A DNA stretch of 64,000 bases from CAWHQZ01 sp963831645 (GCA_963831645.1 CAWHQZ010000028.1:372001-436000), one strand, 5' to 3'; shown: positions 51,575-60,745, counted from the stretch's first letter. Notes: generated by a model not told the origin, from the sequence alone. Numbers and translations: made by a program.

Positions 51575-52705
51575 GTGCGCAGTATCGCCACCCTTCTCAT
51601 TCTCACCATGATTCCCACCATCGCAGCAGCCCAGGAGACCATCACGACGGAGCAGGCACGAATATCGGTTTCCACCATCGCGGAAGGACTCGATCATCCC
51701 TGGGGCATCGCGGTGCTGTCGGACGGCGCCATGCTCGTGACGGAGCGCTCAGGCAGCTTGCGGCATATAGCCTCCGGCGGCAAAGTAGGCGAGCCGATTT
51801 CGGGAGTGCCGGAGGTGGACGCGCGCGGTCAGGGCGGCTTGCTCGACATCACGCTTCATCCGAAGTTTACAGAAAATCGCGCGGTCTATCTGAGCTATTC
51901 GGAGAAGGGCAAAGGCGGCAACTCAACAGCAGTGGCTCGCGGAAGACTGAGCGAGGACAACAGCAAACTGGAAAGCGTTCAGGTCATCTTCTCGCAGAAG
52001 CCGAAGGTGAATAGCACGAAGCATTTCGGATCGCGCGTCGTCTTCGATCGTGACGGCAAACTGTACGTCGGGCTGGGAGAGCGGTCGGACGAGGAATTCC
52101 GCGGCCAGGCGCAGGACTTGAACTCGCACCTCGGAAAGATCGTCCGGCTCAATGATGACGGCTCGGTTCCGCACGACAATCCCTTTGTCGATCGCGGCGA
52201 TGCGCTGCCGGAAATCTGGTCTTACGGACACCGCAACATTCAGGCTGCGGCCATTCATCCCGACACGGGCAGGCTCTGGGAGATAGAACATGGGCCGAGG
52301 GGTGGAGATGAAGTCAACATACCACAGCCGGGAAAGAACTACGGTTGGCCCATGGTCTCGCACGGCGTCAACTATGACGGAACGCCGGTGGGGACGGGCG
52401 CCAAGGATGCGCCGGGGATGGAAGATCCGATCTACACCTGGACTCCGGTGATCGCTCCCTCGGGAATGCTTTTTTACGGAGGCAGGGCATTCCCGGAGTG
52501 GAAGGGTGATCTGCTGGTTGGCGGACTGCGTGACAAGTCCCTTGTTCGGCTCGAGCTCGAAGGCGACAACATTGTCGGCGAGGAACGGATGTTGAAGGAG
52601 CTTGGTTACCGGATACGCGATCTCGCGGAAAGTCCGGAAGGTGAAATCCTGGTGATCACCGACGAGGACAACGGGCGTATTCTGAAGCTTGCGCCTGCGG
52701 GATAA
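51575..52705 (+). CDS. Periplasmic PQQ-dependent sugar dehydrogenase family protein (YliI/Asd-like)
   Basis: A 376-residue beta-propeller. The signal peptide MRSIATLLILTMIPTIAAAQ is followed by GLDHPWGIAVLSDGAMLVTER, LLDITLHPKF and RVVFDRDGKLYVGLGERSDE. Later EHGPRGGDEVNIPQPGKNYGWP carries the GxRN-type PQQ/Ca region of soluble aldose dehydrogenases. The start is GTG 51575 with AGGGAGA upstream. It likely oxidises aldoses in the periplasm if PQQ is available; no PQQ synthesis genes are in the window. Confidence 0.88.
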   Translation: MRSIATLLILTMIPTIAAAQETITTEQARISVSTIAEGLDHPWGIAVLSDGAMLVTERSGSLRHIASGGKVGEPISGVPEVDARGQGGLLDITLHPKFTENRAVYLSYSEKGKGGNSTAVARGRLSEDNSKLESVQVIFSQKPKVNSTKHFGSRVVFDRDGKLYVGLGERSDEEFRGQAQDLNSHLGKIVRLNDDGSVPHDNPFVDRGDALPEIWSYGHRNIQAAAIHPDTGRLWEIEHGPRGGDEVNIPQPGKNYGWPMVSHGVNYDGTPVGTGAKDAPGMEDPIYTWTPVIAPSGMLFYGGRAFPEWKGDLLVGGLRDKSLVRLELEGDNIVGEERMLKELGYRIRDLAESPEGEILVITDEDNGRILKLAPAG

Positions 52706-52766
52706 GGAACAGGATACGGGGGTCAGGTCGAGGTGGGGAAAAGCACCGCCAGGCCCCTTTTTAGGA

Positions 52767-53666
52767 TTAAGGCGCCCACCGGACCTTGCCTAAGTCGGAA
52801 ACATCGAGGCCGCCAAGTTCGGCCGCGCGGTTGCGGAACAGGGGTGAGCGAAGCAGGGCGAGCAAATCCTGCAGCGGCGAACGATAGCTGTCGCGTTGGC
52901 GCATGAGCAGATCGAAATGCTCGATGGCGAGCGCCACAAAGTCGAGACCGGCGGCGGTAGCGACGGCTCGGGAGGCCACTCCGCAGTCGGCATGGTTGGC
53001 CCGAATGGCCTGGGCAATGTCGGGGCCAGTCGGCGCGATGAGGGCCGGCCGCAGCGCATCGGTTCGAACGCCGTCTCGCTTCATCAGTACTTTGAGCAAC
53101 TGCTGTGCGCCTGCTCCGTCGGGGCGGGTGGCGAGGCGCACCGATCGGGAAACGACATCGCTCATGCACTTAAGGTCGAGCGGGTTGCCTGCTGCCAACA
53201 CGAGACCCTGCTCGCGCCTGGCGAAGGCAATGAGCACCGCGTCGTACAGGGTCGGCTCCTTCGACACGGTCGCGGTGTTGGAGTCGCTGTCGGGATCGTC
53301 GAGCGCGTGGAAATGAATCGCCGCCGCGATCACCTGGCCTTTGAGAAACCGGCGATAGCCTGCCTCGCTCCCTTCGGGAAGAATCGCCAGTCCGGCCCGG
53401 CTCTCGGCCAGCGCCCATTGCAGGAGCGGATCATGGCTTCCCCCGACGATCAGCGGCGGGTCGGCGGGAACAACGCCTAGGGGTCGCGCCATCCCGGCGA
53501 GCAGCCAACGGTCGAGATCGGCACGCGGGAACAGCCACTTGCCGGTGACCTTGGTGCACGGGATCGCACCCTCGGCGACCAGCTCATAGAGCTTGCGTTC
53601 CTTGACGCGGATATAGTCCGCCGCCTCCGCTGTGGTGAGGAGTTGAAGTCCTACGTTTTGGTGCAT
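52767..53666 (-). CDS. HTH regulator with substrate-binding domain, next to the tungstate transporter
   Basis: A 299-residue protein. Residues about 8-55 form an excisionase/MerR-like helix-turn-helix (LLTTAEAADYIRVKERKLYELV, then GKWLFPRADLDRWL). The rest resembles a periplasmic-binding-protein fold placed in the cytoplasm (IVGGSHDPLLQWAL, PTLYDAVLIAFARREQGLVL, CGVASRAVATAAGLDFVAL). This architecture is typical of one-component oxyanion-responsive regulators. It is divergent from tupBCA, which it probably controls in response to tungstate or molybdate. Confidence 0.82.
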   Translation of the reverse strand: MHQNVGLQLLTTAEAADYIRVKERKLYELVAEGAIPCTKVTGKWLFPRADLDRWLLAGMARPLGVVPADPPLIVGGSHDPLLQWALAESRAGLAILPEGSEAGYRRFLKGQVIAAAIHFHALDDPDSDSNTATVSKEPTLYDAVLIAFARREQGLVLAAGNPLDLKCMSDVVSRSVRLATRPDGAGAQQLLKVLMKRDGVRTDALRPALIAPTGPDIAQAIRANHADCGVASRAVATAAGLDFVALAIEHFDLLMRQRDSYRSPLQDLLALLRSPLFRNRAAELGGLDVSDLGKVRWAP

Positions 53667-53667
53667 C

Positions 53668-53679
53668 TTTCTGCAGAAA
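53668..53679. promoter_or_regulatory. Palindrome TTTCTGCAGAAA at the regulator start
   Basis: A perfect 12-base palindrome one base upstream of the regulator start codon and about 55 bases before tupB. A TTGACA at 53689-53694 lies beside it, though no good -10 follows. It is a plausible autoregulatory operator. Confidence 0.4.
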
Positions 53680-53734
53680 TTCTAATTCTTGACATCGATG
53701 AGAAGAACACCGCCCTTCTCCACCCGTCAACAAT

Positions 53735-54439
53735 TTGGTGGAGCGGACATTGGAGGACCCCAGTGCTCTCGAGTTGATCGTTTCCGGCGATAGGACCCTA
53801 TACGCGATCGTTCGGCTGTCGCTTGCTGTTACGCTGACAGCCACTGCGGCCGCGGCGTTTCTCGGCATGCCGCTTGGGGCGCTGATCGCTCTCACCCGCT
53901 TCCCCGGCCGGAACGGGCTGATCGTGGCGCTGAATGGGATGATGGGCCTGCCGCCGGTCATGGTCGGCCTTCTCGTCTTTCTGCTGCTTTCGCGCTCGGG
54001 GCCGCTCGGCGCCCTGGGGCTTCTGTTCACCCCTGCTGCAATGGTCATCGCCCAGACCGTGCTGATCACACCGATCATCGCCGCTTTGGCCCGACAGGTA
54101 ATCGAGGATCTCTGGGCCGAGTATCGCGACGAGCTGATGGCCATGGACGTCGGACCGCTTGCTCGTATCCGGACGCTGCTGTGGGACGCCCGCTTCTCGC
54201 TGGTTACCATTCTGCTTGCCGGTTTCGGACGTGCGGCAGCCGAGGTCGGCGGAGTCATGATTGTCGGCGGGAATATCGATGGCTTTACGCGCGTCATGAC
54301 GACGACGATTGCGCTCGAGACCTCGAAGGGTGATCTGGCGATGGCGATCGGGCTGGGTATCGTTCTCATCGCCATAATTCTGGCCGTGAATGCGCTTGCC
54401 TGGGGCATGCGCACGTGGGCCGAGCGCCATGCGGGATGA
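53735..54439 (+). CDS. tupB: Tungstate ABC transporter permease
   Basis: A 234-residue permease with five to six membrane segments. The opening LELIVSGDRTLYAIVRLSLAVT, the segment GMMGLPPVMVGLLVFLLLSRSGPLG, and the coupling loop YRDELMAMDVGPLARIRTLLWDAR match the TupB/WtpB class. TTG 53735 or GTG 53738 starts the gene; no clear ribosome site decides between them. It overlaps tupC as ATGA. Confidence 0.88.
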   Translation: MVERTLEDPSALELIVSGDRTLYAIVRLSLAVTLTATAAAAFLGMPLGALIALTRFPGRNGLIVALNGMMGLPPVMVGLLVFLLLSRSGPLGALGLLFTPAAMVIAQTVLITPIIAALARQVIEDLWAEYRDELMAMDVGPLARIRTLLWDARFSLVTILLAGFGRAAAEVGGVMIVGGNIDGFTRVMTTTIALETSKGDLAMAIGLGIVLIAIILAVNALAWGMRTWAERHAG

Positions 54440-55158
54440 TCATGCGGGACCGGCCGACCATTCTGCCTATCACCTTCGATCGCGCCTCGGTGACCGCGGG
54501 CGCCGCCGCGCTGCTCTCCGATATCACGATGGAGCTGGGCGCCGGAGCGCCGACGGTCGTCATGGGGCCAAACGGGTCGGGGAAGACAACCCTGCTGAAG
54601 CTCGCCATGGGTCTCATCTCTCCGACCGCCGGGACGCTCACCTGGGGGAGCGCCCATGCAGCAGGCGTTGGCCGGCGCGCGATCGTGTTCCAGCGGCCCG
54701 CCATGCTTCGTCGCACTGCAGCCGCCAATGTCGCCTTCGCGCTTGCTGCGGCCGGGCGGGAAGTAAGCGATGCCACGATTGCACGGCTGCTCGATCAGGT
54801 CGGGCTCGCGGAGTTGGCCGACCGCCCCGCCCGCAAGCTCTCGGGCGGCGAGCAGCAGCGCCTGGCTCTCGCCCGCGCGCTCGCCCGCGATCCCGAGGTT
54901 CTGTTTCTCGACGAGCCGACGGCGAGCCTCGATCCCGCCCAGACCATGGCGGTAGAGATCATCATTACGCGCGTGGCCGACCGCGGTGTCAAAATCGTCA
55001 TGGCCACGCACGACATCGGCGAGGCGAAACGGATTGCGGGAGACGTCGTTTTCCTCGTGCGCGGGAAACTCGTCGAGCAGACCCCATCCAGCCAGTTCTT
55101 CACATCACCCCGAAGCGAGGAAGCAAGCCGCTTTCTCGCCGGTGAGCTCGTTCTCTAG
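54436..55158 (+). CDS. tupC: Tungstate ABC transporter ATP-binding protein
   Basis: About 240 residues. Walker A is VVMGPNGSGKTTLLKL, the signature LSGGEQQRLALARAL and Walker B VLFLDEPTASLD. ATG 54436 overlaps the tupB stop, with ATG 54442 as alternative. An ATPase preceding rather than following the binding protein in the order B-C-A differs from the common tupABC order. Confidence 0.9.
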   Translation: MIMRDRPTILPITFDRASVTAGAAALLSDITMELGAGAPTVVMGPNGSGKTTLLKLAMGLISPTAGTLTWGSAHAAGVGRRAIVFQRPAMLRRTAAANVAFALAAAGREVSDATIARLLDQVGLAELADRPARKLSGGEQQRLALARALARDPEVLFLDEPTASLDPAQTMAVEIIITRVADRGVKIVMATHDIGEAKRIAGDVVFLVRGKLVEQTPSSQFFTSPRSEEASRFLAGELVL

Positions 55159-55179
55159 ATCACGACAGGAGCCCATGAA

Positions 55180-56019
55180 ATGCGCCTTCGAACCTTCGCC
55201 ATGACGATCATCGCGGTCGGCACGCTCGGCACTTCTTCCCTGGCGCAGGACAAGTCGATTGTCGTCGCTTCAACGACTTCAACCCAGGATTCGGGTCTCT
55301 TCAGTCACATTCTGCCCCTGTTCACCGCCAAGACCGGCATCGATGTCAGGGTGGTGGCGCAGGGCACAGGCCAGGCCCTCGATACGGCGCGGCGCGGCGA
55401 CGCCGATGTCGTGTTCGTGCACGCGAAGTCCCAGGAAGAGAAGTTCGTCGCCGATGGTTTCGGCGTAGAGCGTTTCGATGTCATGTACAACGACTTCGTG
55501 GTGATCGGGCCGAAGTCCGATCCGGCCGGGGTCAGGGGCGGCAAGGACGTGTTGGCGGGGCTGAAGGCAATCTACGATCATGGCGCCGCCTTCGTATCGC
55601 GCGGCGACAAGTCGGGTACGCACGCAGCCGAGCTCAAGCTCTGGCAGGCCGCCGGTCTCGATCCGGCTGCCGCCAAGCCGGCGTGGTACCGCGAAATCGG
55701 TCAGGGAATGGGCGCAGCGCTAAACACCGCCGCCGCCATGGGAGCATATCTCCTGGCTGACCGCGCGACCTGGATGGCGTTCAAGAACAAGGGTGATCTC
55801 GAGATCGTTCTCGAGGGAGACGACAAGCTGTTCAATCAGTACGGAATCATTCTGGTGAACCCGGCCAGGCACCCGAACGTGAAGAAGGAGTTCGGCCAGG
55901 CGTTCATCGACTGGATCCTGTCGGCCGAAGGGCAAAATGCGATCCGCTCCTACAGGATCGGGGGCCAGCAGCTCTTTTTCCCCAACGCGCAGGGCGCGAA
56001 GCTCGAGCAGGCCGGCTGA
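55180..56019 (+). CDS. tupA: Tungstate-binding periplasmic protein
   Basis: A 279-residue binding protein. The signal peptide ends SLA-QDKSI, and the TupA motif ASTTSTQDSGLFSHILPLF follows at once, with the conserved Thr/Ser that bind the oxyanion. FVSRGDKSGTHAAELKLW is the second conserved part. AGGAG sits eight bases before ATG 55180. High-affinity tungstate uptake supplies tungsten-type or molybdenum-type cofactor enzymes. Confidence 0.92.
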   Translation: MRLRTFAMTIIAVGTLGTSSLAQDKSIVVASTTSTQDSGLFSHILPLFTAKTGIDVRVVAQGTGQALDTARRGDADVVFVHAKSQEEKFVADGFGVERFDVMYNDFVVIGPKSDPAGVRGGKDVLAGLKAIYDHGAAFVSRGDKSGTHAAELKLWQAAGLDPAAAKPAWYREIGQGMGAALNTAAAMGAYLLADRATWMAFKNKGDLEIVLEGDDKLFNQYGIILVNPARHPNVKKEFGQAFIDWILSAEGQNAIRSYRIGGQQLFFPNAQGAKLEQAG

Positions 56020-56269
56020 GACCTGTGACTGTGTCTCGCTTTGCTAAAATCCCTCGCCTCGAGGAATTCTGCACATCTTCCACAGAAGTCTGATTATTCG
56101 CAGGTTTTGACCGGGCCTACGATTGTTCTTTTGCAGATCGCAAATTGGATCGGCCAAGGCAGAGGGGACTGCCACACCGATCAGCCGCTGGTTTGGGTGA
56201 CGAGAGATCGCTGAGAGAAACACACAAGGCTGGCAACTGATGCCGCCAGCTACCTGGGAGGCAGGCCAA
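56020..56269. other. 250-base intergenic stretch after tupA
   Basis: AT-richer than its left side. No terminator hairpin with a T run, gene or repeat was recognised. It marks the boundary between the conserved tup locus and the gene fragments of the accessory island. Confidence 0.3.
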
Positions 56270-56455
56270 ATGTTTGACAAGGAACATCTCTGGATACCGA
56301 AACTGAAGCAGCAGCTTTCCGACAAGCTGATCACGCGGCGCGAATTCGTTCGCTACTCGACGCTGCTCGGCATGTCCGCCGGCGCCGCCTACATGTGGGC
56401 AGGCAGGATCACCGGTCAGCCCTTCGCGCCGCCGGCAAAGAGATTGAATCCCTCA
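56270..56455 (+). pseudogene. 5' fragment of a peptide ABC binding protein
   Basis: MFDKEHLWIPKLKQQLSDKL then ITRREFVRYSTLLGMSAGAAYMW is the unmistakable leader of a class of rhizobial family-5 binding proteins: a short cytoplasmic part, a twin-arginine-like RREF, and a hydrophobic stretch. After GRITGQPFAPPA the protein is cut off at about 56438-56455 and continues into unrelated sequence. Only about 55 of more than 500 residues remain. Confidence 0.75.
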
Positions 56456-56640
56456 CCATCACGCTTGGGACTTACATTGCCGAGCAAATCCATGCGGAAA
56501 AGCAAGAGCGCATCGCTCAGGTTGCGGAATTAAAGAATCAGATCGTGAAGCTGCAAAGCTTTATCGATGAGCAAAAGTTGGCTCAGCGAAAGTTCAAAGT
56601 TGTAGCGATCAGCGGCAAGGATGAAGATGATGCTGCATGA
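56438..56640 (+). pseudogene. Coiled-coil protein 3' fragment
   Basis: In a frame different from the preceding fragment, KEIESLTITLGTYIAEQIH, EKQERIAQVAELKNQIVKLQ and SFIDEQKLAQRKFKVVAIS run to TGA at 56638-56640. It looks like the end of a gene whose start was lost when it was joined to the binding-protein fragment. Heptad-like Leu/Ile spacing suggests a coiled coil. Not assigned to a family; a phage or plasmid source is possible. Confidence 0.5.
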
Positions 56641-56858
56641 AAATGCGCCGTTGGTCTGCCCTCCTGCTCCAGCGGCAAGCAGGGCAACGGTGCCGTTGGT
56701 TCTGATCACTTCTTTCCAACGGTGCCGTTGCTCTCCTTCGTTCGTACACGGACAAAGGGACGCGGAATATGACTCGGGGATAGGTGCGATGGAAAAAATT
56801 CATGTGTTCTGAAAACCGACGGCCACAGAAAACATCGAATAGGCAGAAAACAGGCTGA

Positions 56859-57320
56859 ATGATGCTCGCGAAACGAGGCAGAAAACCGAATGGACGAATA
56901 GGGGCTAAACGGGGCGTCAAGGCCCTCCCATCAATAATTCGGGAGCGCCGCGGCAACACAACCCATCGGCCTCTCTACGATGACCCTGTAGCCAAGCGCA
57001 GAGGCAGAAAGCCGATGCTGCCGATGCCAGACAATCTCACCCCTCGGCAAGAGCAGCTTTGGAAGCAGTACTCTCGCCTTGCGTCCTGGCTGACGGAAGC
57101 AGACACCGCAATGTTCCGTACCTTTTGTCATCTCACAGAGAGACAAGAGCGGCAGGGGCTGAGTGCTGCGATGCTACGAGAATTTCGCATGGTATGTTCG
57201 ACACTGCACTTGGATCCCAGTTCCAGAGCGCGACCCATCGAGCGCACAGAGACTTTCGCCGCTAGCCAGACCACCGCAAAGCCGCAAACTCAATTGAAGA
57301 GCGGCAAGTTACTGATCTGA
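56859..57320 (+). CDS. Terminase small subunit-like protein (P27 family), orphan
   Basis: A 153-residue basic protein. AKRRGRKPMLP in the N-terminal part and DNLTPRQEQLWKQYSRLASW, then LTEADTAMFRTFCHLTERQE, then LREFRMVCSTLHLDPSSRARP, match the layout of P27-type phage terminase small subunits, which end with a TPSSRAR-like stretch. The C-terminal tail is short and atypical. No large terminase or capsid genes are near, so it is probably a prophage relic. Assignment rests on motif layout only. Confidence 0.55.
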   Translation: MMLAKRGRKPNGRIGAKRGVKALPSIIRERRGNTTHRPLYDDPVAKRRGRKPMLPMPDNLTPRQEQLWKQYSRLASWLTEADTAMFRTFCHLTERQERQGLSAAMLREFRMVCSTLHLDPSSRARPIERTETFAASQTTAKPQTQLKSGKLLI

Positions 57321-57356
57321 CTCGCAGATTGGAAGATTGTGCCGGTTGGCTACTGG

Positions 57357-59096
57357 CTACATTTTGACGGCGACGTTGAGGAGTTGGAAGGCGCGCTGGT
57401 GGAGAGGGGTTGGGTCTGCATAGACCACGAAGGTGTTCTGCAGATCGGGTTCCATCGCCATGATGTTGCGGGTAAGGGTGGCGAGATCGGCCAGGAGCGA
57501 TCGGAAGCTGTGGACGGTGAAGCCGTCATCGGTGCGCTTGGTTGCCGCTTTGCGATCGGCGGCACTTGAACGCTCGGCCTTGGCGACGATTGAGGGGCGA
57601 GCGGCCTGGGCATCTGGCTTGTTGTGATCCTCGAAGAGGATTGGCGCGAGCACTTGGCGCATGTGCCATTCGAGATGATAGGCGAGCATGCACAAGAGCA
57701 CATGAGCGCGAACGCGCTGAGGGAGGCGATGATGGATGGGCCTCACTTCGAGATCGACCGTCTTGAGACTGCGGAAGGCGCGCTCGACGTTGGCGAGTTG
57801 CTTGTAGGCGGCAACTGTCGCGGTAGCGTCGAGCGTTTTGGGGTCAAGGTCGGTGCGCACGACATAGATGCCGTCGAGCATGGCCTCGGCGGCGATCTCG
57901 TCGCTCTTGCGCGCCAGGGTCAAGTCTGTGTCGGTGATGGTGAGCTCGAAATGCTTGGCCATCTTGTAGCGGTTGACCACCGCCCCGACGGCGAGCGCAA
58001 TCTTGTCCTTGCCGCGCAATGGCCGCTTCGCTCGCCGGGCGCGGGCCTGGATCTTGAGCAGGACCTGCTCGGTGGCATCGAGCAACTCGCGCCGCTTGCG
58101 CGCCCGCTCCTCGGCCAAGAGAGGATTGCGGCAGACGATCAACCGCTCCCCGGGATAGTCGGGCGAGGCGATCTCGGCAAGATCGCGCTCATCGAACAGA
58201 GATAGCTGGATCGCCCCTTGAGCGGCGAGGCTGGCGATCTGTGGCGCCCGCAGGGCGGTGATGAAGTTGAGGCCGGCCGGCTTCACCGTCTCCTCGATGC
58301 GGGCCTGGGTGATCATGCCGCGATCGCCGATCAGCACCACCCGCTCGAGCCTGAAGCGCTGCTTGAGCTTGCTGATCTGGCTCGCCAACGTCGTTGGATC
58401 GGCGACATTGCCTTCGAACACCTCGACCGCCACCGGACATCCCTCGGCGGTGCACAGAAGCCCGAACACGATCTGCAGCTTTCCCCGCTTGCCGTCGCGG
58501 TTGAAGCCCAGCTTGGCAAGCGGACAGCTGCGGCCTTCAAAATAGGTCGAGGTGACGTCGTAGAGAACCAGCGTCCCCTCCCGCAGATGCCGCTTGGCCA
58601 GCGCTCGCTCGATCCGCTCCTGCTGGTCCACCAGCCAGTCGAGCGCTGCATAAAGCGCCTGCTCGTCAACCGCCCCCAGCTCGAGCACCTCGCCCAGCGA
58701 GCACGTCGCCGTCTCGCCATCAAGACCGCGTGCCGTCGCCAGCTTGGAGGCGGGATCAATCAGCCTGGCCACGATCATCGCGATGGTCAGCGCCACTTGG
58801 TGCTTGGGCTGCCGGCCGCCTTGGGAGAGGATGCGATCGAGCCTGAGCCTGCGCAACAGGCCGAGCGCCGCCGCAACATGGCCGTGCGGCAGGCTGCGCA
58901 CCACCCGCAACCGTTGCGGATCCATCGGCGTCGCCGCCTCGTTGCGCAACACCCGGCGCAATGCCGCGACCTTCGCCGCCGGCCAACTCGACAGGTTGGC
59001 AAGGGTGCGCTTCCTGATCTTGTCGCCGTCGCGATAGCTCTCGCGCAGCAAAATCGCTGGCGGCGAACTGCGATTGGGGATGACCTCGACGTACAT
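57357..59096 (-). mobile_element. IS1634-family transposase, full length
   Basis: A 579-residue transposase, intact from MYVEVIPNRSSPPAILLR to the end. The DDE motifs are LVLYDVTSTYFEG, LERVVLIGDRGMITQARIEE and YKQLANVERAFRSLKTVDLEVRPIHHR. It is related to the transposase at 48.6-50.3 kb only at family level. The downstream end lies near 57340 and the upstream end beyond 59100; clear inverted repeats could not be fixed, though GATTGTG recurs near both ends in opposite orientation (57332 region and 59165 region). Confidence 0.9.
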
Positions 59097-59271
59097 GGCA
59101 AGCTTAAATCACGGCCATCCCGACCTGTCAAGCCAAAAGTCATATCTACATGGGTACAAACACAATCCGTTTTTGCCGCATTATGATTCCTCTTCAATGA
59201 CTTAGCCGAAAAATCGAGGGTAACTTCCGACTAGTGAGCCGTGGCCTCATCGCCCCAAGGATCATCCGACA
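59097..59271. other. Upstream flank of the IS1634 element
   Basis: A short AT-richer stretch that probably includes the element's promoter and terminal repeat and then host DNA before the next small gene. No other feature was recognised. Confidence 0.3.
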
Positions 59272-59547
59272 ATGACCGACGAAAATAAAAATGATTGGCA
59301 CTTTTCCATCTGGGATGAAGAGCTAGAGCACTGGCGTGCTCCAACCTTGGCAGAACTCGAGGAGCGATACGAGATCAAGCTCTATCGCGCCATCGCATGC
59401 TGGGACGCGGAACAACGTCTAACTGTTACTCGGAGAAGGCCCCTGTTCTCACTCTCCGAGAGACCTCAGGGGCAGGCGCCACGCGTCGGTTCCATTCGCG
59501 TAGCGCCGCCTCTGAGGTCAGGTACAAAGGCACTCCACTATGGGTGA
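59272..59547 (+). CDS. Hypothetical protein interrupted by a palindromic element
   Basis: A 91-residue frame starting MTDENKNDWHFSIWDEELEH and then WRAPTLAELEERYEIKLYRA, acidic and plausible as protein up to about residue 60. The remaining residues are read through a 58-base palindrome and look non-native. I do not recognise the family. The natural C-terminus may have been replaced by insertion of the repeat. Confidence 0.4.
   Translation: MTDENKNDWHFSIWDEELEHWRAPTLAELEERYEIKLYRAIACWDAEQRLTVTRRRPLFSLSERPQGQAPRVGSIRVAPPLRSGTKALHYG
59462..59519. repeat. 58-base palindromic element
   Basis: GACCTCAG (59462-59469) pairs with CTGAGGTC (59512-59519), and inside it GGCGC (59475-59479) pairs with GCGCC (59503-59507). 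The long interrupted stem is typical of small dispersed palindromic repeats. It lies in the 3' part of a small reading frame. Confidence 0.65.
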
Positions 59548-59686
59548 TTGGCAACTTCATTCTCCGACCGAAACTCTAGGGCACCTCGAATAATACGCCG
59601 AATTGGCGTTTTGAGCGTGGCCTTGAGCGCGCGATCGCATCGGTCGTGCTTGTGGGGGGCCCGTTCGGGCCGTTTTGGCCCCGGCT

Positions 59687-59717
59687 CGGCGTCGCGGGGG
59701 CATTTTACGCGACGCCG
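59687..59717 (-). terminator. GC-rich hairpin downstream of the IS5 remnant
   Basis: CGGCGTCGCG (59687-59696) pairs perfectly with CGCGACGCCG (59708-59717) over an 11-base loop. On the minus strand it lies just after the IS5-type transposase fragment and may end its transcript, although no T run follows. Confidence 0.4.
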
Positions 59718-59741
59718 GGCAGACTCCGCCCCTTGATCGGC

Positions 59742-60066
59742 TCAGGCAGGAGCTGCCGCGACCCGCTCGAGGTGAGCCAGCCGGCTGATGTTATAGACCA
59801 GGTTCATGAGCCCGATCTTGGCGGCGGCCCGCACCATGCCGATGGTGCGCACAATCGTGCCGCCCATCGAGGTATGCTGATGGCCGAACACATGCTCGAC
59901 GCGGGCGCGCACCCGCGAGCGCGTGGTGTTGCCGACCTGCTCGCGCTCTGAGAGTGGGCGGCCGCGCCAGGCCCGGCGATGGACGCGGCTCTTGTAGCCT
60001 TGCGCCTTGAGCGTGGCCTCGGTCTCGGCCGAACGGTAGGCGCTGTCGGCCCACACCTGGACTCTA
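59742..60066 (-). mobile_element. IS5-type transposase, 3' fragment
   Basis: About 105 residues equal to the C-terminal catalytic part of IS5-family transposases: VWADSAYRSAETEATLKAQGY, then RVRARVEHVFGHQHTSMGG with the catalytic Glu, then GLMNLVYNISRLAHLERV. The frame is open only to about 60066, where it meets unrelated sequence, so at least the N-terminal half has been lost. Confidence 0.85.
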
Positions 60067-60079
60067 GATAACCATTGGG

Positions 60080-60154
60080 ATTGGTCGGACTGGAAAGCTT
60101 GGCGAGCTGGACGGGATCGCGCGGACGCTTCTCGCCCTTGGGGCCTTTAGGCAT
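60080..60154 (-). pseudogene. 5' end of a small conserved protein, cut by the IS5 fragment
   Basis: MPKGPKGEKRPRDPVQLAKL is the start of a widespread short alphaproteobacterial hypothetical protein (KGPKGEKRP at the N-terminus). Beyond this point the frame runs into the IS5 remnant. The remaining 3' part of the gene was not found. Confidence 0.4.
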
Positions 60155-60231
60155 GGTACCTCTGCGTGCTTTGGGCTAAGCTACATCAATCAGCCTGTGA
60201 ATACGACGGTGGACTCAAACAGGGGGAGTTT

Positions 60232-60636
60232 ATGGCGATACGCAGGTGTCTCATTGCTTTCGCTCTTCTTGCTAGCGCCGCCTCGGCGGCAGCGCAAGAC
60301 AAGGACAAACTTGGCGAGCTTCAGTTTTCCTCTTGCCGAGGATGTCATATCGTGGGCGACAAAAAAAAGTGGAAAAAGAGCGGCCCCCATCTCAATGAAC
60401 TGTTCGGTCGCAAGCCCGGCAGCTTGCCAGAATACACATACTCTCTAGCCATGGTCGAGTTCGGGAAAGACCACGTATGGGACGAGGCAACCCTGACCGC
60501 CTTCCTCCGCGACCCGCCTAGCGTGTTGCCTGGCTCTACCATGAAATTCACCGGCGGCCTCAAAACGGATGAACAACTTCGGGCCTTGCTCGCCTATCTC
60601 GCATCCTTTGACAAGGATGGGATGGCCCCAAATTAG
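60232..60636 (+). CDS. Small periplasmic class I cytochrome c
   Basis: About 134 residues from ATG 60232, preceded by AGGGGGAG. The signal peptide MAIRRCLIAFALLASAASA is followed by one haem site FSSCRGCHIV and a Met ligand in LPGSTMKFTGG. The fold resembles short c-type cytochromes related to mitochondrial cytochrome c (PHLNELFGRKPGSLPEYTYS). It lies within the accessory region between an IS remnant and small membrane proteins. Its partner is unknown. Confidence 0.85.
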   Translation: MAIRRCLIAFALLASAASAAAQDKDKLGELQFSSCRGCHIVGDKKKWKKSGPHLNELFGRKPGSLPEYTYSLAMVEFGKDHVWDEATLTAFLRDPPSVLPGSTMKFTGGLKTDEQLRALLAYLASFDKDGMAPN

Positions 60637-60745
60637 GGCCGGCAATTTCAAACTGACCCACTACCGCGGCGGTAGCGCTTTGCGCCTCGACCGATAAAGG
60701 GTAAGTTGCGCGCTTGGCTTTGAGGTTGACGTCGCAAGGCGGTGA

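Noticed and set aside
57320..59175. Terminal inverted repeats of the intact IS1634 element
   Set aside because: Only a short GATTGTG match was found near both ends, too weak to define boundaries.
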